This document shows, in pieces, positions 6,246-13,779 of a stretch of DNA of 17,709 nucleotides (its first letter is position 1; each line of letters begins with the position of its first letter). The position numbers and the translations under genes are program-made. The stretch is from Avibacterium volantium_A (GTDB lineage Bacteria; Pseudomonadota; Gammaproteobacteria; Enterobacterales; Pasteurellaceae), in contig NZ_JBMMGT010000039.1 of NCBI RefSeq assembly GCF_049366555.1, forward strand, positions 1 to 17,709. The letters are read 5' to 3'. Below the pieces are notes generated by a model. That model was not told where the DNA came from. It saw only the letters and a program-made list of their open reading frames with translations, and did not search any database.

Positions 6246-8105
6246 TTACAAATCAAACAAATCCCTATCACGCAATAAATGCACATTACCTTTGCGGCGT
6301 AAGAATCCGCATCGATCGAAATATTCCATTAATTGTACCGTCATTTTTCTTCCCCATTGCAATTCATCACGCAGCTGATTAACAGAAATCACCTCATTTT
6401 GCAGAATAAATGCTTTAATCCAGCGAGCATAAGCATAAAGAGTTTCGGTGAGCATAAAACGATCACGCACGATGGGGGTGAGATAGCCTAGTTTGCCTGC
6501 TTTGTAGAGAAAGTTGCGCATTTCACTCTCTTCAAGATCGAGCAAATTAGCTAGATCGCGTACCCAAAGAGCTTGTCCTTGTTGCTGCTCAAAGTGAGCT
6601 AGCACTCTTTGCCATAAGGCTTGTTCTTCAGCAGTAAAACGAATTTTATGCTCAGGAAGATGTAACCAGCCGCGCGTTTGCTGAATTTTATTTTGCTCCA
6701 AAAGCTTTTCAATCAAATGATAAATCAAGGTCTCTGGCTGATTAATGGCCGCAATGCGATATAAACGCGCTTTGCTTAATCCCAGCTGGTCTGGCTGTTG
6801 TTGATGATAATTTGCCAAGGTTTCAATGAGTTTATCTGATTGCCTTTGTTGATAGTCTTGGCTAAACGCCCAACCTTGCCAAGCCAACGCCTGATTATCG
6901 GCAATCAAGGCGCTGAGTTGGGTTTCTTCCATTTGTTCCAGCCAAGCCAATTCAGCCAACTGCATAGGACGATGCTGTAAATAATAGTTCAAGCGTTGAG
7001 CGCAATGCTGTGCGGTAAGTAAATTTTGTAAAAAATTCAACCGCACTTCGGTGCGTTTATAACGTTTTGGTGAATGGATTTCGACCACTTTACCGCCCGC
7101 CAATAAGGATTTTGCATCACCGGTGCGTAAAATTAATTTATCGCCATAGGTTAAAAATAGCGGTTCTTGCAAAATTAGCTCAGCCAAGGCTTTTTGTTGC
7201 GGGGCAAGCTGTTTAGCTTGTAATAATGTGAGTTTTCCCGTGGTGCGAGATGCCGCGTGATAAATATGCACTGCTTGGCTTTCTTGCAAGTTTTGTGCGG
7301 CTTCTACTTCAATAGTAATCCGATCCGTTGGCGAGAGTGGCGGTTGAGAAAAAAGCCAATCCCCACGCTGAATTGCCTCTCGTGAAACCTCGGTTTGAAT
7401 ATTTAACGCCAAACGCTGTCCCGCTTCACCAAGCTCAGCTTGGCTATCTTGGCTGTGGATATTCTTCACACGTACTTTTTGCCCAGTGGAAAGATAAAGC
7501 TCATCATTGATTGCAACCTGTCCACTAAAAGCCGTGCCTGTTACCACCGTTCCGGCCCCTTTTATGGTAAAAATTCGGTCAATGGCATAGCGGAACGGAC
7601 GATCACGCTCCGCCCGTTCGGGAAGATGGGCGAGATAATCCTGCAATTCTGCGATGCCTTGCCCCGTGCGGGCAGAGGTGATAAAAAATGGGCTGTCGGT
7701 TAAAAACGGATATTGTTGAGTAATTTGTTGTTTTAATTGGGAAATTTTGGCCTCTTCGGCATTGTCCGATTTGCTGATCACTACGATAATTTGCTCAAAA
7801 CGCAATAAACGCAAAATGGCTAAATGTTCCTGCGTTTGCGGTTGAATGCCCTCATCAGCGGCGGTGATTAGCATTGCATAATGCACACCGCCTAGCCCCG
7901 CGAGCATATTGGAAAGAAATTTTTCGTGTCCTGGCACATCAATAAAGCCGAGGCTTTTGTCTTTCAGCGGAAGATAGGCGTAGCCTAAATCAATGGTCAT
8001 TCCACGTTTTTTTTCTTCGGGTAACCGATCCGCATTTTTCCCTGTAAGTGCTTGTAATAAGGCGGTTTTTCCGTGATCAACGTGGCCTGAGGTAACAATA
8101 ATCAT
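6246..8105 (-). CDS. selB: Selenocysteine-specific elongation factor SelB
   Basis: SelB is the GTPase that delivers selenocysteyl-tRNA-Sec to UGA codons by binding the SECIS hairpin in selenoprotein mRNAs. The 619-residue protein (E. coli: 614) has G1 GHVDHGKT (7-14), the RGMTIDLGYAY switch I (34-44), G3 DVPGHEKF (56-63) and SKSD (111-114) at the G4 position where many GTPases have NKxD. Domains II and III follow. The C-terminal part from about residue 370 holds the winged-helix repeats. The last of these (about 571-619, with LRDELQWGRKMTVQLMEYFD and GFLRRKGNVHLL) is the SECIS-binding module. The start overlaps the selA stop in an ATGA, indicating translational coupling. Confidence 0.97.
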   Translation of the reverse strand: MIIVTSGHVDHGKTALLQALTGKNADRLPEEKKRGMTIDLGYAYLPLKDKSLGFIDVPGHEKFLSNMLAGLGGVHYAMLITAADEGIQPQTQEHLAILRLLRFEQIIVVISKSDNAEEAKISQLKQQITQQYPFLTDSPFFITSARTGQGIAELQDYLAHLPERAERDRPFRYAIDRIFTIKGAGTVVTGTAFSGQVAINDELYLSTGQKVRVKNIHSQDSQAELGEAGQRLALNIQTEVSREAIQRGDWLFSQPPLSPTDRITIEVEAAQNLQESQAVHIYHAASRTTGKLTLLQAKQLAPQQKALAELILQEPLFLTYGDKLILRTGDAKSLLAGGKVVEIHSPKRYKRTEVRLNFLQNLLTAQHCAQRLNYYLQHRPMQLAELAWLEQMEETQLSALIADNQALAWQGWAFSQDYQQRQSDKLIETLANYHQQQPDQLGLSKARLYRIAAINQPETLIYHLIEKLLEQNKIQQTRGWLHLPEHKIRFTAEEQALWQRVLAHFEQQQGQALWVRDLANLLDLEESEMRNFLYKAGKLGYLTPIVRDRFMLTETLYAYARWIKAFILQNEVISVNQLRDELQWGRKMTVQLMEYFDRCGFLRRKGNVHLLRDRDLFDL

Positions 8106-9487
8106 AGTTGCTCCAAGGTATTTAGTAGGCGCTCAAAATTGGCAAGGCTACGCAAATCGAGCCAAAGTTTATTTTGTTCCACTCGACCAATAATTGGTTG
8201 AGGAAGCTGTTTAAAGCGCTGGATAAGTGCGGTCAATTTTTGCGAGGTTTTTTCTTCAAGGGTTACCGCCACAGAGGGAATTTTCGCTAAAGGCTGCGCG
8301 CCACTGCCAATCTGTGCTTGGCTTTCTTCCACGCGGATTGTATAGGCAAAATTTAACTGATTTTCCAACCGCACTTTGAGTATTTCCGCTTGCAGGCGTA
8401 ATGCTGACACAGGCTGGGTGAGTAAATGTAAACTGGTAAGTTTTTCCGCCAATTTCTCAGACTGAAGATATAAACGCAAGGTCGCTTCTAAGCCCGCTAA
8501 AATCACTTTATCGCAACGCAATGCCCGTTTCAGTGGGTGAGATTGCAATTGGTCAATAAAATCTTTTTTCCCAACAATAATGCCAGCCTGTGGGCCGCCG
8601 AGCAATTTATCCCCAGAAAATGAGATTAAATCCACACCTTGTTGCCATTTTTCCTGTACAGTGGGTTCAGCGGGCAAGCCATATTGACTGAGATCGACTA
8701 ATGCACCGCTGCCTAAATCCGTCATCACAGGCACATTCATTTTTTTGCCCAGTTGTGCTAATTCCGCTTCACTGACAGAATGTGTAAAACCACAAATTTG
8801 ATAATTGCTGCTATGAACTTTCATTAAAAAAGCAGTACTTTCGCTGATCGCGCGGCGATAATCCGCCAAATGGGTGCGATTTGTTGTTCCCACCTCCACC
8901 AGTTTACAACCTGCTTGCTGCATAATATCTGGAATACGGAATGAGCCGCCAATCTCAATGAGTTCACCACGGGAAATCACCACGTCCTTATCTTTCGCAA
9001 AGGTAGCCAGCATCAACAACACCGCCGCCGCATTATTATTCACCACACAAGCAGCTTCCGCCCCCGTGAGTTCACATAATAACTCGCTAATATAATTATC
9101 TCGATGGCTACGCTTGCCTTCCGCCAAATCGTATTCCAATGCCACATTCTCTTGCATCGCCAATAACGCCGCTTGCTGTGCAGCATTCGCCCACAATGCG
9201 CGCCCTAAATTTGTATGCAGCACTGTACCTGTTAAGTTATGCACAGGCTGAATTTTCACTTGCTGCTGAGTTTGTAATTGTCGTTGAATTTCCGCGATTA
9301 GCGTGGAATTATCGTGAAAAAAGTGCGGTATTTTTTGCGTATTTTTTATTTCAGCGCGTGCATTTTCAAGCAAACTGCGGCAAATTTTCACCACCGCACT
9401 ACGCCCAAATTCTGCGATCAAAGACGCAATTTCAGGCTGCTTTAGTAATTTATCAATGGAAGGAAGTTGTTGGAATAGGCTGTTCAT
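8102..9487 (-). CDS. selA: L-seryl-tRNA(Sec) selenium transferase SelA
   Basis: SelA is a PLP-dependent homodecamer that converts Ser-tRNA-Sec to Sec-tRNA-Sec using selenophosphate. The product is 461 residues (E. coli: 463). The PLP lysine is Lys294 in SFSGDKLLGGPQAG (289-302). Other conserved blocks are NLTGTVLHTNLGRA (84-97), the TGAEAACVVNNNAAAVLL stretch (141-158) and RGELIEIGGSFRIPDI (173-188). It is the first gene of the selA-selB pair, with AGGA just ahead of the ATG. It faces away from selC, 167 bp distant. Three exact uptake sequences lie inside it, encoding PHF, TAL and KVR. Confidence 0.98.
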   Translation of the reverse strand: MNSLFQQLPSIDKLLKQPEIASLIAEFGRSAVVKICRSLLENARAEIKNTQKIPHFFHDNSTLIAEIQRQLQTQQQVKIQPVHNLTGTVLHTNLGRALWANAAQQAALLAMQENVALEYDLAEGKRSHRDNYISELLCELTGAEAACVVNNNAAAVLLMLATFAKDKDVVISRGELIEIGGSFRIPDIMQQAGCKLVEVGTTNRTHLADYRRAISESTAFLMKVHSSNYQICGFTHSVSEAELAQLGKKMNVPVMTDLGSGALVDLSQYGLPAEPTVQEKWQQGVDLISFSGDKLLGGPQAGIIVGKKDFIDQLQSHPLKRALRCDKVILAGLEATLRLYLQSEKLAEKLTSLHLLTQPVSALRLQAEILKVRLENQLNFAYTIRVEESQAQIGSGAQPLAKIPSVAVTLEEKTSQKLTALIQRFKQLPQPIIGRVEQNKLWLDLRSLANFERLLNTLEQL

Positions 9488-9613
9488 TGTGCTGTCCTAT
9501 CTGTCATTTATGCCATTTTAGGAAAATTAGCTTTAATCATACTGTTTTTTTGTTGAAAATTCAGCCCTAACTTATCAAGTGTGTTGTATTGATTAAATTT
9601 CCCCAGCAACACC

Positions 9614-9642
9614 TTGAATAATCAGCCGATTTCCTTTAAAGT
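9614..9642 (+). promoter_or_regulatory. Candidate selC promoter
   Basis: TTGAAT (9614-9619) and TAAAGT (9637-9642), 17 bp apart, would start transcription a few bases before the tRNA 5' end at 9655. The -10 matches only 4/6, so this rests mainly on spacing and position. No stronger promoter was seen in the selA-selC gap. Confidence 0.45.
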
Positions 9643-9654
9643 GAACACACTTTC

Positions 9655-9749
9655 GGAAGATAGGCGTTTCCGGTGAAACGGCAGGACTTCAAATCCTGTT
9701 AAGGTTGCCAGCAATCTTGGGTGGGTTCGACTCCCATTGTCTTCCGCCA
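9655..9749 (+). tRNA. selC: tRNA-Sec (anticodon TCA)
   Basis: The 95-nt sequence runs from GGAAGATAGGCG to a genome-encoded CCA. It has the same length as E. coli selC and the same CTTCAAA anticodon loop, so the anticodon is TCA at 9689-9691 and reads UGA. The acceptor arm GGAAGAT... pairs with ...TGTCTTCC, then G and CCA. The extended 8-bp acceptor stem, the long variable arm (about 9700-9723) and the GGTTCGA T-loop are tRNA-Sec hallmarks. It is the substrate of SelA and the partner of SelB, encoded beside it. The 3' end lies 16 bp from the stop codon of convergent yibQ, with no obvious terminator between. Confidence 0.98.
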
Positions 9750-9765
9750 CTTCTTTTCATTTCAT

Positions 9766-10656
9766 TTATCTTGGAATGCCCCGCAATAACGGCACATCTT
9801 GAAAAGGTGCAACGGAAGTTGGCGCTGGGGTAGTGTTAAATAGCATAATAAACGGCTTGATTGGTACCACTTTTTCGCCACGCCATAAGCTGCCCATATT
9901 AACCAATTGAATGTCTTTCGGCAGAGTGCGTAAACCATTTTGTAGCACGGCAACGGTGTTTTTGCGTGGGTGGCCAATCACAATCGCAGTGCCGTGTTTG
10001 CGTGCATAGGTAATGGCTTGCTGAAATTGGCGTTGAACATCGGCGAACGCATCGCTATCATCTAAGAAAATATGGCGATCTAGGGCTTTTACGCCTTGTT
10101 GCTTTGCGGTTTTACTTGCCACTGAACGACCAATGGTTCGGCTATCTAAGAAAAACAAATGCTGTTCTTGCAATGCGATCATTAACTTTGTCATTAAATC
10201 TTGATCCGCCGTTGCCGCACTGCCCATATGGTTGTTTAAGCCAATGGCGGCAGAAACAGTTTTCTTCGCATTTTGCACTTTTTCTCGCACAATTTGTTGC
10301 GACATTCCAAGGCTTAGCCCGCCAGCTTCAATTTTATGGCTTCCCATAGGCTGCATTGGCAGATGAATAAGAACATCACGATTTTGCTGTTTTGCCTGAT
10401 CATTGCGCTGTTTGGCGTAAGGTGCTGAAGGAATAATTGCCACCGATATTTCTTTCGGCATTGCATAAATGGCGGCATCTTCTTTCGGGCGATAGCCCAC
10501 ATCATCAATCACAATGGCAAGACGCGATTGGCTGAACGCAATTGTGGGGAGTAGGCTCAAGCAAAGTGCGGTGGAAAAAATAAACAAATTTTTGACCGCA
10601 CTTGGTTTCTTTATGAATTGTTTTTTCACGTGTTGTTGTTGATTAGAGTTTTTCAT
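9766..10656 (-). CDS. yibQ: Exported divergent polysaccharide deacetylase family protein YibQ
   Basis: This 296-residue protein starts at the ATG at 10656, in a TAATG overlap with the envC stop; an upstream TTG at 10668 is less likely. A basic N-terminus and hydrophobic segment (about residues 20-40, FIFSTALCLSLLPTIAF) form a signal peptide, with cleavage likely near AFS-QS. The mature part begins RLAIVIDDVGYRP, the Asp-Asp signature of the divergent polysaccharide deacetylase family. IHLPMQPMG, GLNNHMGSAAT, FLDSRTI and IVIGHPRKNT follow, containing the His/Asp residues typical of the fold. It is probably a periplasmic enzyme acting on glycans or envelope material; the substrate is not known. 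The gene follows envC as in E. coli. Two inverted uptake sequences encode part of the signal peptide. Confidence 0.9.
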   Translation of the reverse strand: MKNSNQQQHVKKQFIKKPSAVKNLFIFSTALCLSLLPTIAFSQSRLAIVIDDVGYRPKEDAAIYAMPKEISVAIIPSAPYAKQRNDQAKQQNRDVLIHLPMQPMGSHKIEAGGLSLGMSQQIVREKVQNAKKTVSAAIGLNNHMGSAATADQDLMTKLMIALQEQHLFFLDSRTIGRSVASKTAKQQGVKALDRHIFLDDSDAFADVQRQFQQAITYARKHGTAIVIGHPRKNTVAVLQNGLRTLPKDIQLVNMGSLWRGEKVVPIKPFIMLFNTTPAPTSVAPFQDVPLLRGIPR

Positions 10657-11870
10657 TATCGCAACCAACCTGTTGGATTGACCGCAACGCCTTTGCGGCG
10701 AATTTCAAAATACAAGCCTGAGCGTGATTGTCCGCCTGATGATCCCACTTCGGCAATTTTCTGCCCAGCTTTCACTAGTTGCCCTTCTCTGACTGATACG
10801 GCGCGGTTGTAGCCGTATAAGCTCAGATCATTTTCACCGTGTTTGATGATCACCATTAGCCCATAACCTTGTAGCCAGCTTGCCAAAATCACACGCCCAT
10901 CGGCAATTGCACGTACAGACGCCCCTGCATTTGCGCCAATCACGATCCCTTTCCATTTAAGCTCGCCCATTTGCGTTGAACCAAAACGGTTAAGAATTTT
11001 TCCTGACACAGGATATTGATATTGTCTTTGTGGTTTGCCCAGCCCTGAACTGCTTGCCATAAGCTGTTTTTCTTGCGCCGTTGGAGTGTAAGGTTTTTGG
11101 CTTTTTTGTTCCTCTTGGCGTTTTTTCTGTGCTAAGGCTTCACGTTCACGTTTTTCTTGCTCGCGAGCCTGCTGTTCCGCACGCTGGATTTGTTGGCGTA
11201 AGGCATTTTCGTTCGCTTTTAAGCTGTCCAATTTATTCTGATCTTTGGCTAAACTTTTATTTAGCTGATTGAGCGTGGATTGGCGTTCGCGCTGTACTTT
11301 TTGCAAACTTTGCTGTTGCTTTTTTTGCTCATTGAGCTGATTTTGTTGCTCTTTTTGCTGATCTTGAATATTGGCTTTTTCTTTCTTAAGCTGTGCTTGC
11401 GTTTGTTTCAGATCTTCAATTAATGCAAGGCGAGCTTGGTTCATATGATCATAATAAGCCTTCATTCGTTCCGCTTTTTGGGCATCTTCGGAAAACAGTT
11501 TTTCCAACATTGAAGGATTAATCCCCGAGCGGTACATTGCATCGATTTGTTTAGCCAGTTTTTCTTTCTGATTTTTTTCTTGTCTTTCTAAGTGCTTGAT
11601 TTGTTTATCTGTATCCGCCATCATTTTGCGAATTGCTTTCAGGTCAGATTCTGTTTTGCGCAGTTGGCCGACCACGCCGTTAATTTGCAATTCTTGATTT
11701 TTTAGGGTGGATTGCAATTTATTTTGTTCACGCTTTTGTTCAGCAATTTTCTGTTCTTGCTGTTTGATCTGTTTTTGAATCGCAGACAGATCCGCGCCTT
11801 GCACGGCGAAAGGCAGTGCGCAGGCAAACAAGAAAAGTGCGGTGATTTTTTTCAACGTTTTTTCTCTCAT
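10656..11870 (-). CDS. envC: Murein hydrolase activator EnvC (degenerate M23/LytM protein)
   Basis: EnvC is a periplasmic coiled-coil protein that is recruited by FtsEX to the septum and activates AmiA/AmiB amidases for daughter-cell separation. The 404-residue product (E. coli: 419) has a signal peptide (KKITALFLFACALPFAVQGA, about 7-26). A long Gln/Lys/Glu-rich coiled coil spans about 27-260, and a C-terminal LytM domain about 285-404. In the LytM domain GNRFG-type and GELKWKGIVIGA, GYGLMVIIKHG and SGLYFEIRRKGVAVNP match EnvC. The Zn-binding His and Asp residues of active M23 peptidases are replaced, so it should activate rather than cut. It is first of the envC-yibQ unit and divergent from gpmA. 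An uptake sequence lies in the signal-peptide codons. Confidence 0.95.
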   Translation of the reverse strand: MREKTLKKITALFLFACALPFAVQGADLSAIQKQIKQQEQKIAEQKREQNKLQSTLKNQELQINGVVGQLRKTESDLKAIRKMMADTDKQIKHLERQEKNQKEKLAKQIDAMYRSGINPSMLEKLFSEDAQKAERMKAYYDHMNQARLALIEDLKQTQAQLKKEKANIQDQQKEQQNQLNEQKKQQQSLQKVQRERQSTLNQLNKSLAKDQNKLDSLKANENALRQQIQRAEQQAREQEKREREALAQKKRQEEQKSQKPYTPTAQEKQLMASSSGLGKPQRQYQYPVSGKILNRFGSTQMGELKWKGIVIGANAGASVRAIADGRVILASWLQGYGLMVIIKHGENDLSLYGYNRAVSVREGQLVKAGQKIAEVGSSGGQSRSGLYFEIRRKGVAVNPTGWLR

Positions 11871-12065
11871 TAATAAAATTAGAAACTAAAACTGGCGGCT
11901 AAAAATGTGCATAACTATACCATTATTTGCGCAAGTCGCTAAATGTTCAGCGGAAAATTTTTGTACAAATCTGAAAATCCTCGCTTAGGGAGAAATCACA
12001 ACCTAGCAAATCCTTGCGAAAGATCAGGAAAGTAACGCTTTTTCCTTTTAAAAGATTGAAATTTT

Positions 12066-12074
12066 TGCTATAAA
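12066..12074 (+). promoter_or_regulatory. Extended -10 promoter of gpmA
   Basis: TGCTATAAA carries the TGn extension plus a 5/6 match to TATAAT. The expected start near 12081 leaves a leader of about 30 nt before the gpmA ATG at 12113, which has AGGAG as its ribosome site. No good -35 is visible at 17 bp, consistent with an extended -10 promoter. Confidence 0.55.
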
Positions 12075-12112
12075 ATGCCCAGTATTTTTTCATTAACATT
12101 AGGAGATTTTCT

Positions 12113-12796
12113 ATGGAATTAGTGTTTATCCGTCACGGTTTTAGTGAGTGGAATGCGAAAAATTTATTTACTGGCTGGCGCGATGTGAACTTAACCGAAC
12201 GTGGTGTGGAAGAAGCTAAGGCCGCAGGTAAAAAATTATTAGATGCGGGCTATGAATTTGATATTGCCTTTACTTCTGTATTAACTCGTGCAATTAAAAC
12301 CTGTAACATCGTGTTAGAAGAATCTAACCAACTTTGGATTCCACAAGTGAAAAGCTGGCGTTTAAATGAGCGTCATTATGGTGCGTTACAAGGTTTAGAT
12401 AAAAAAGCTACCGCAGAGAAATATGGTGAAGAACAAGTGCATATTTGGCGCCGTTCTTATGATACTTTACCACCATTACTTGATCCAAATGATCCGCATT
12501 CTGCGCATAATGATCGTCGTTATGCACTTCTCCCACAAGATGTCGTGCCAGATGGCGAAAATTTAAAAGTTACTTTAGAGCGTGTGTTACCTTTCTGGGA
12601 AGATCAAATCGCTCCAGCATTATTATCTGGTAAACGCGTATTAGTGACTGCGCACGGTAACTCATTGCGCGCCTTGGCAAAACACATTATCGGCATTTCT
12701 GATGAAGATATTATGGATTTTGAAATTCCAACAGGTCAGCCGTTAGTGTTAAAACTTGATGACAAATTAAACTTTGTAGATAAATTCTATCTATAA
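12113..12796 (+). CDS. gpmA: 2,3-bisphosphoglycerate-dependent phosphoglycerate mutase
   Basis: GpmA interconverts 3- and 2-phosphoglycerate in glycolysis and gluconeogenesis by a phosphohistidine mechanism. The 227-residue product begins MELVFIRHGFSEWN, with the phosphorylated His8 in the RHG motif. It has GWRDVNLTERG (21-31), LNERHYGALQG with the acid/base Glu86, and VTAHGNSLRAL with the second catalytic His181. Length fits the dimeric short-form enzymes (about 227-250). Bias toward common codons and a strong leader suggest high expression. It is monocistronic: divergent from envC and terminated by a hairpin shared with convergent tusA. Confidence 0.98.
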   Translation: MELVFIRHGFSEWNAKNLFTGWRDVNLTERGVEEAKAAGKKLLDAGYEFDIAFTSVLTRAIKTCNIVLEESNQLWIPQVKSWRLNERHYGALQGLDKKATAEKYGEEQVHIWRRSYDTLPPLLDPNDPHSAHNDRRYALLPQDVVPDGENLKVTLERVLPFWEDQIAPALLSGKRVLVTAHGNSLRALAKHIIGISDEDIMDFEIPTGQPLVLKLDDKLNFVDKFYL

Positions 12797-12811
12797 TTGT
12801 TCTGACAAAAC

Positions 12812-12840
12812 AAAGGTGCGTTTAACGCACCTTTTTATTT
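12812..12840. terminator. Hairpin terminator between convergent gpmA and tusA
   Basis: AAAGGTGCG (12812-12820) pairs with CGCACCTTT (12826-12834), with a short TTTAA loop and a T-rich tail on the plus strand. The minus strand also ends in a T-rich tract, so it may work in both directions. Confidence 0.9.
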
Positions 12841-12846
12841 TGCTTT

Positions 12847-13086
12847 TTACTGCCCCTTTTGCACCCAATATTTAAACGGTGTGCTTTCTGTTTCGCTTTT
12901 AAGTAAGCGATGATCCATAAATTGACAAAAGCTCGGAATATCTCTTGTGGTGGCGGGATCATCAGCAAGAATGAGCAACACTTCCCCTTCTTGCATATGG
13001 CGAATTTGCTTGCGCACGAGCATGACGGGTTCAGGGCAGCGTAGCCCTTGGGTGTCTAATTGTTGGTGAATATGAATTTCGTTCAT
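12847..13086 (-). CDS. tusA: Sulfur carrier protein TusA
   Basis: TusA takes persulfide sulfur from IscS and passes it through TusBCD/TusE to MnmA for 2-thiolation of wobble uridine in tRNAs for Lys, Glu and Gln. The 79-residue product (E. coli: 81) has the family core LDTQGLRCPEPVMLVRK (10-26), with the sulfur-carrying Cys17. ILADDPATTRDIPSFCQFM follows and is nearly identical to the E. coli block. The close match supports TusA rather than another SirA-like paralogue. It lies between gpmA and yigZ, divergent from yigZ. Its ribosome site is weak. Confidence 0.93.
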   Translation of the reverse strand: MNEIHIHQQLDTQGLRCPEPVMLVRKQIRHMQEGEVLLILADDPATTRDIPSFCQFMDHRLLKSETESTPFKYWVQKGQ

Positions 13087-13117
13087 TGTTTATTTTTCGT
13101 TGAAGTGATTTTGTGCG

Positions 13118-13123
13118 TATAAT
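13118..13123 (+). promoter_or_regulatory. -10 element ahead of yigZ-trkH-hemG
   Basis: A perfect TATAAT lies 36 bp before the yigZ ATG. A TG pair is found two bases upstream, one base off the extended -10 spacing, and no good -35 is present at 16-18 bp. Transcription from about 13130 would make the upstream TTG at 13133 almost leaderless and favours the ATG at 13160. Confidence 0.5.
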
Positions 13124-13159
13124 ACCGTTCAATTGAAAATTGGTCAAAATGACAGGATT

Positions 13160-13768
13160 ATGGAATATTTAATCCCGCAAAGTGCGGTGGTTTTTGAAGA
13201 AGAAATTAAGAAAAGTCGTTTTATCACTTATCTTAAACATACAGAAGGCTTAGCACAAGCGAAAGTCTTTTGGCAGGAAATTCGTACTCTGCACCCTAAT
13301 GCGCGTCATCATTGTTGGGCAGCGGTGGCAGGTAAGCCTTCGGATTCCCAATCCTTGGGCTTTTCTGATGACGGCGAACCTGCAGGCACGGCGGGCAAAC
13401 CAATGCTGAATGCCTTGTTAGGTAGCCAGATTGGTGAAATCAGTGCTGTTGTGGTGCGCTATTATGGCGGAATTTTGCTCGGCACGGGCGGTTTAGTGCG
13501 CGCTTATGGCAACGGTGTGCAACAGGCGTTAAAATTGCTCGAAACCACAATGAAAGTGGAGCGAGAAAATTTTCGTTTAACTTGTGATTATGACCAAATT
13601 AACTGGCTACAACATTTGTGCGAACAGCAAGATATATTGATTGAATCGCAAGATTTTGAAGAAAAAGTGCATTTTGTGTTGGCAATACGTCCTGATAAAC
13701 GCCTTGCGTTTGAACGAGAGTTAACCGAACGCTCGGCAGGGCAGTTGAACATCATCGCAATAAAATAA
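13160..13768 (+). CDS. yigZ: IMPACT (YigZ/UPF0029) family protein
   Basis: Starting at the ATG at 13160 gives 202 residues, beginning MEYLIPQSAVVFEEEIKKSR, which aligns with E. coli YigZ (MESWLIP...). The open frame extends to a TTG at 13133, but that is unlikely. The ribosome site (AGGA, 13154-13157) is unusually close to the ATG. IMPACT signatures are present: KKSRFITYL (17-25), NARHHCWAAVAG (47-58), GFSDDGEPAGTAGKPML (67-83) and VVVRYYGGILLGTGGLVRAYG (97-117). The C-terminal half resembles an EF-G domain IV-like fold. Eukaryotic IMPACT regulates Gcn1/Gcn2; the bacterial role is unsettled and probably translation-linked. trkH follows 11 bp downstream. An uptake sequence encodes QSAV near the N-terminus. 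Confidence 0.92.
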   Translation: MEYLIPQSAVVFEEEIKKSRFITYLKHTEGLAQAKVFWQEIRTLHPNARHHCWAAVAGKPSDSQSLGFSDDGEPAGTAGKPMLNALLGSQIGEISAVVVRYYGGILLGTGGLVRAYGNGVQQALKLLETTMKVERENFRLTCDYDQINWLQHLCEQQDILIESQDFEEKVHFVLAIRPDKRLAFERELTERSAGQLNIIAIK

Positions 13769-13779
13769 GAGAGAACATT

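Noticed and set aside
9390..9401. CACCGCACTACG, a near match to the uptake core in selA
   Set aside because: It differs from the exact 9-mer at the last position, so it was not counted.
9762..9977. Alternative minus-strand frame overlapping yibQ
   Set aside because: It is a shadow frame within the conserved deacetylase gene.
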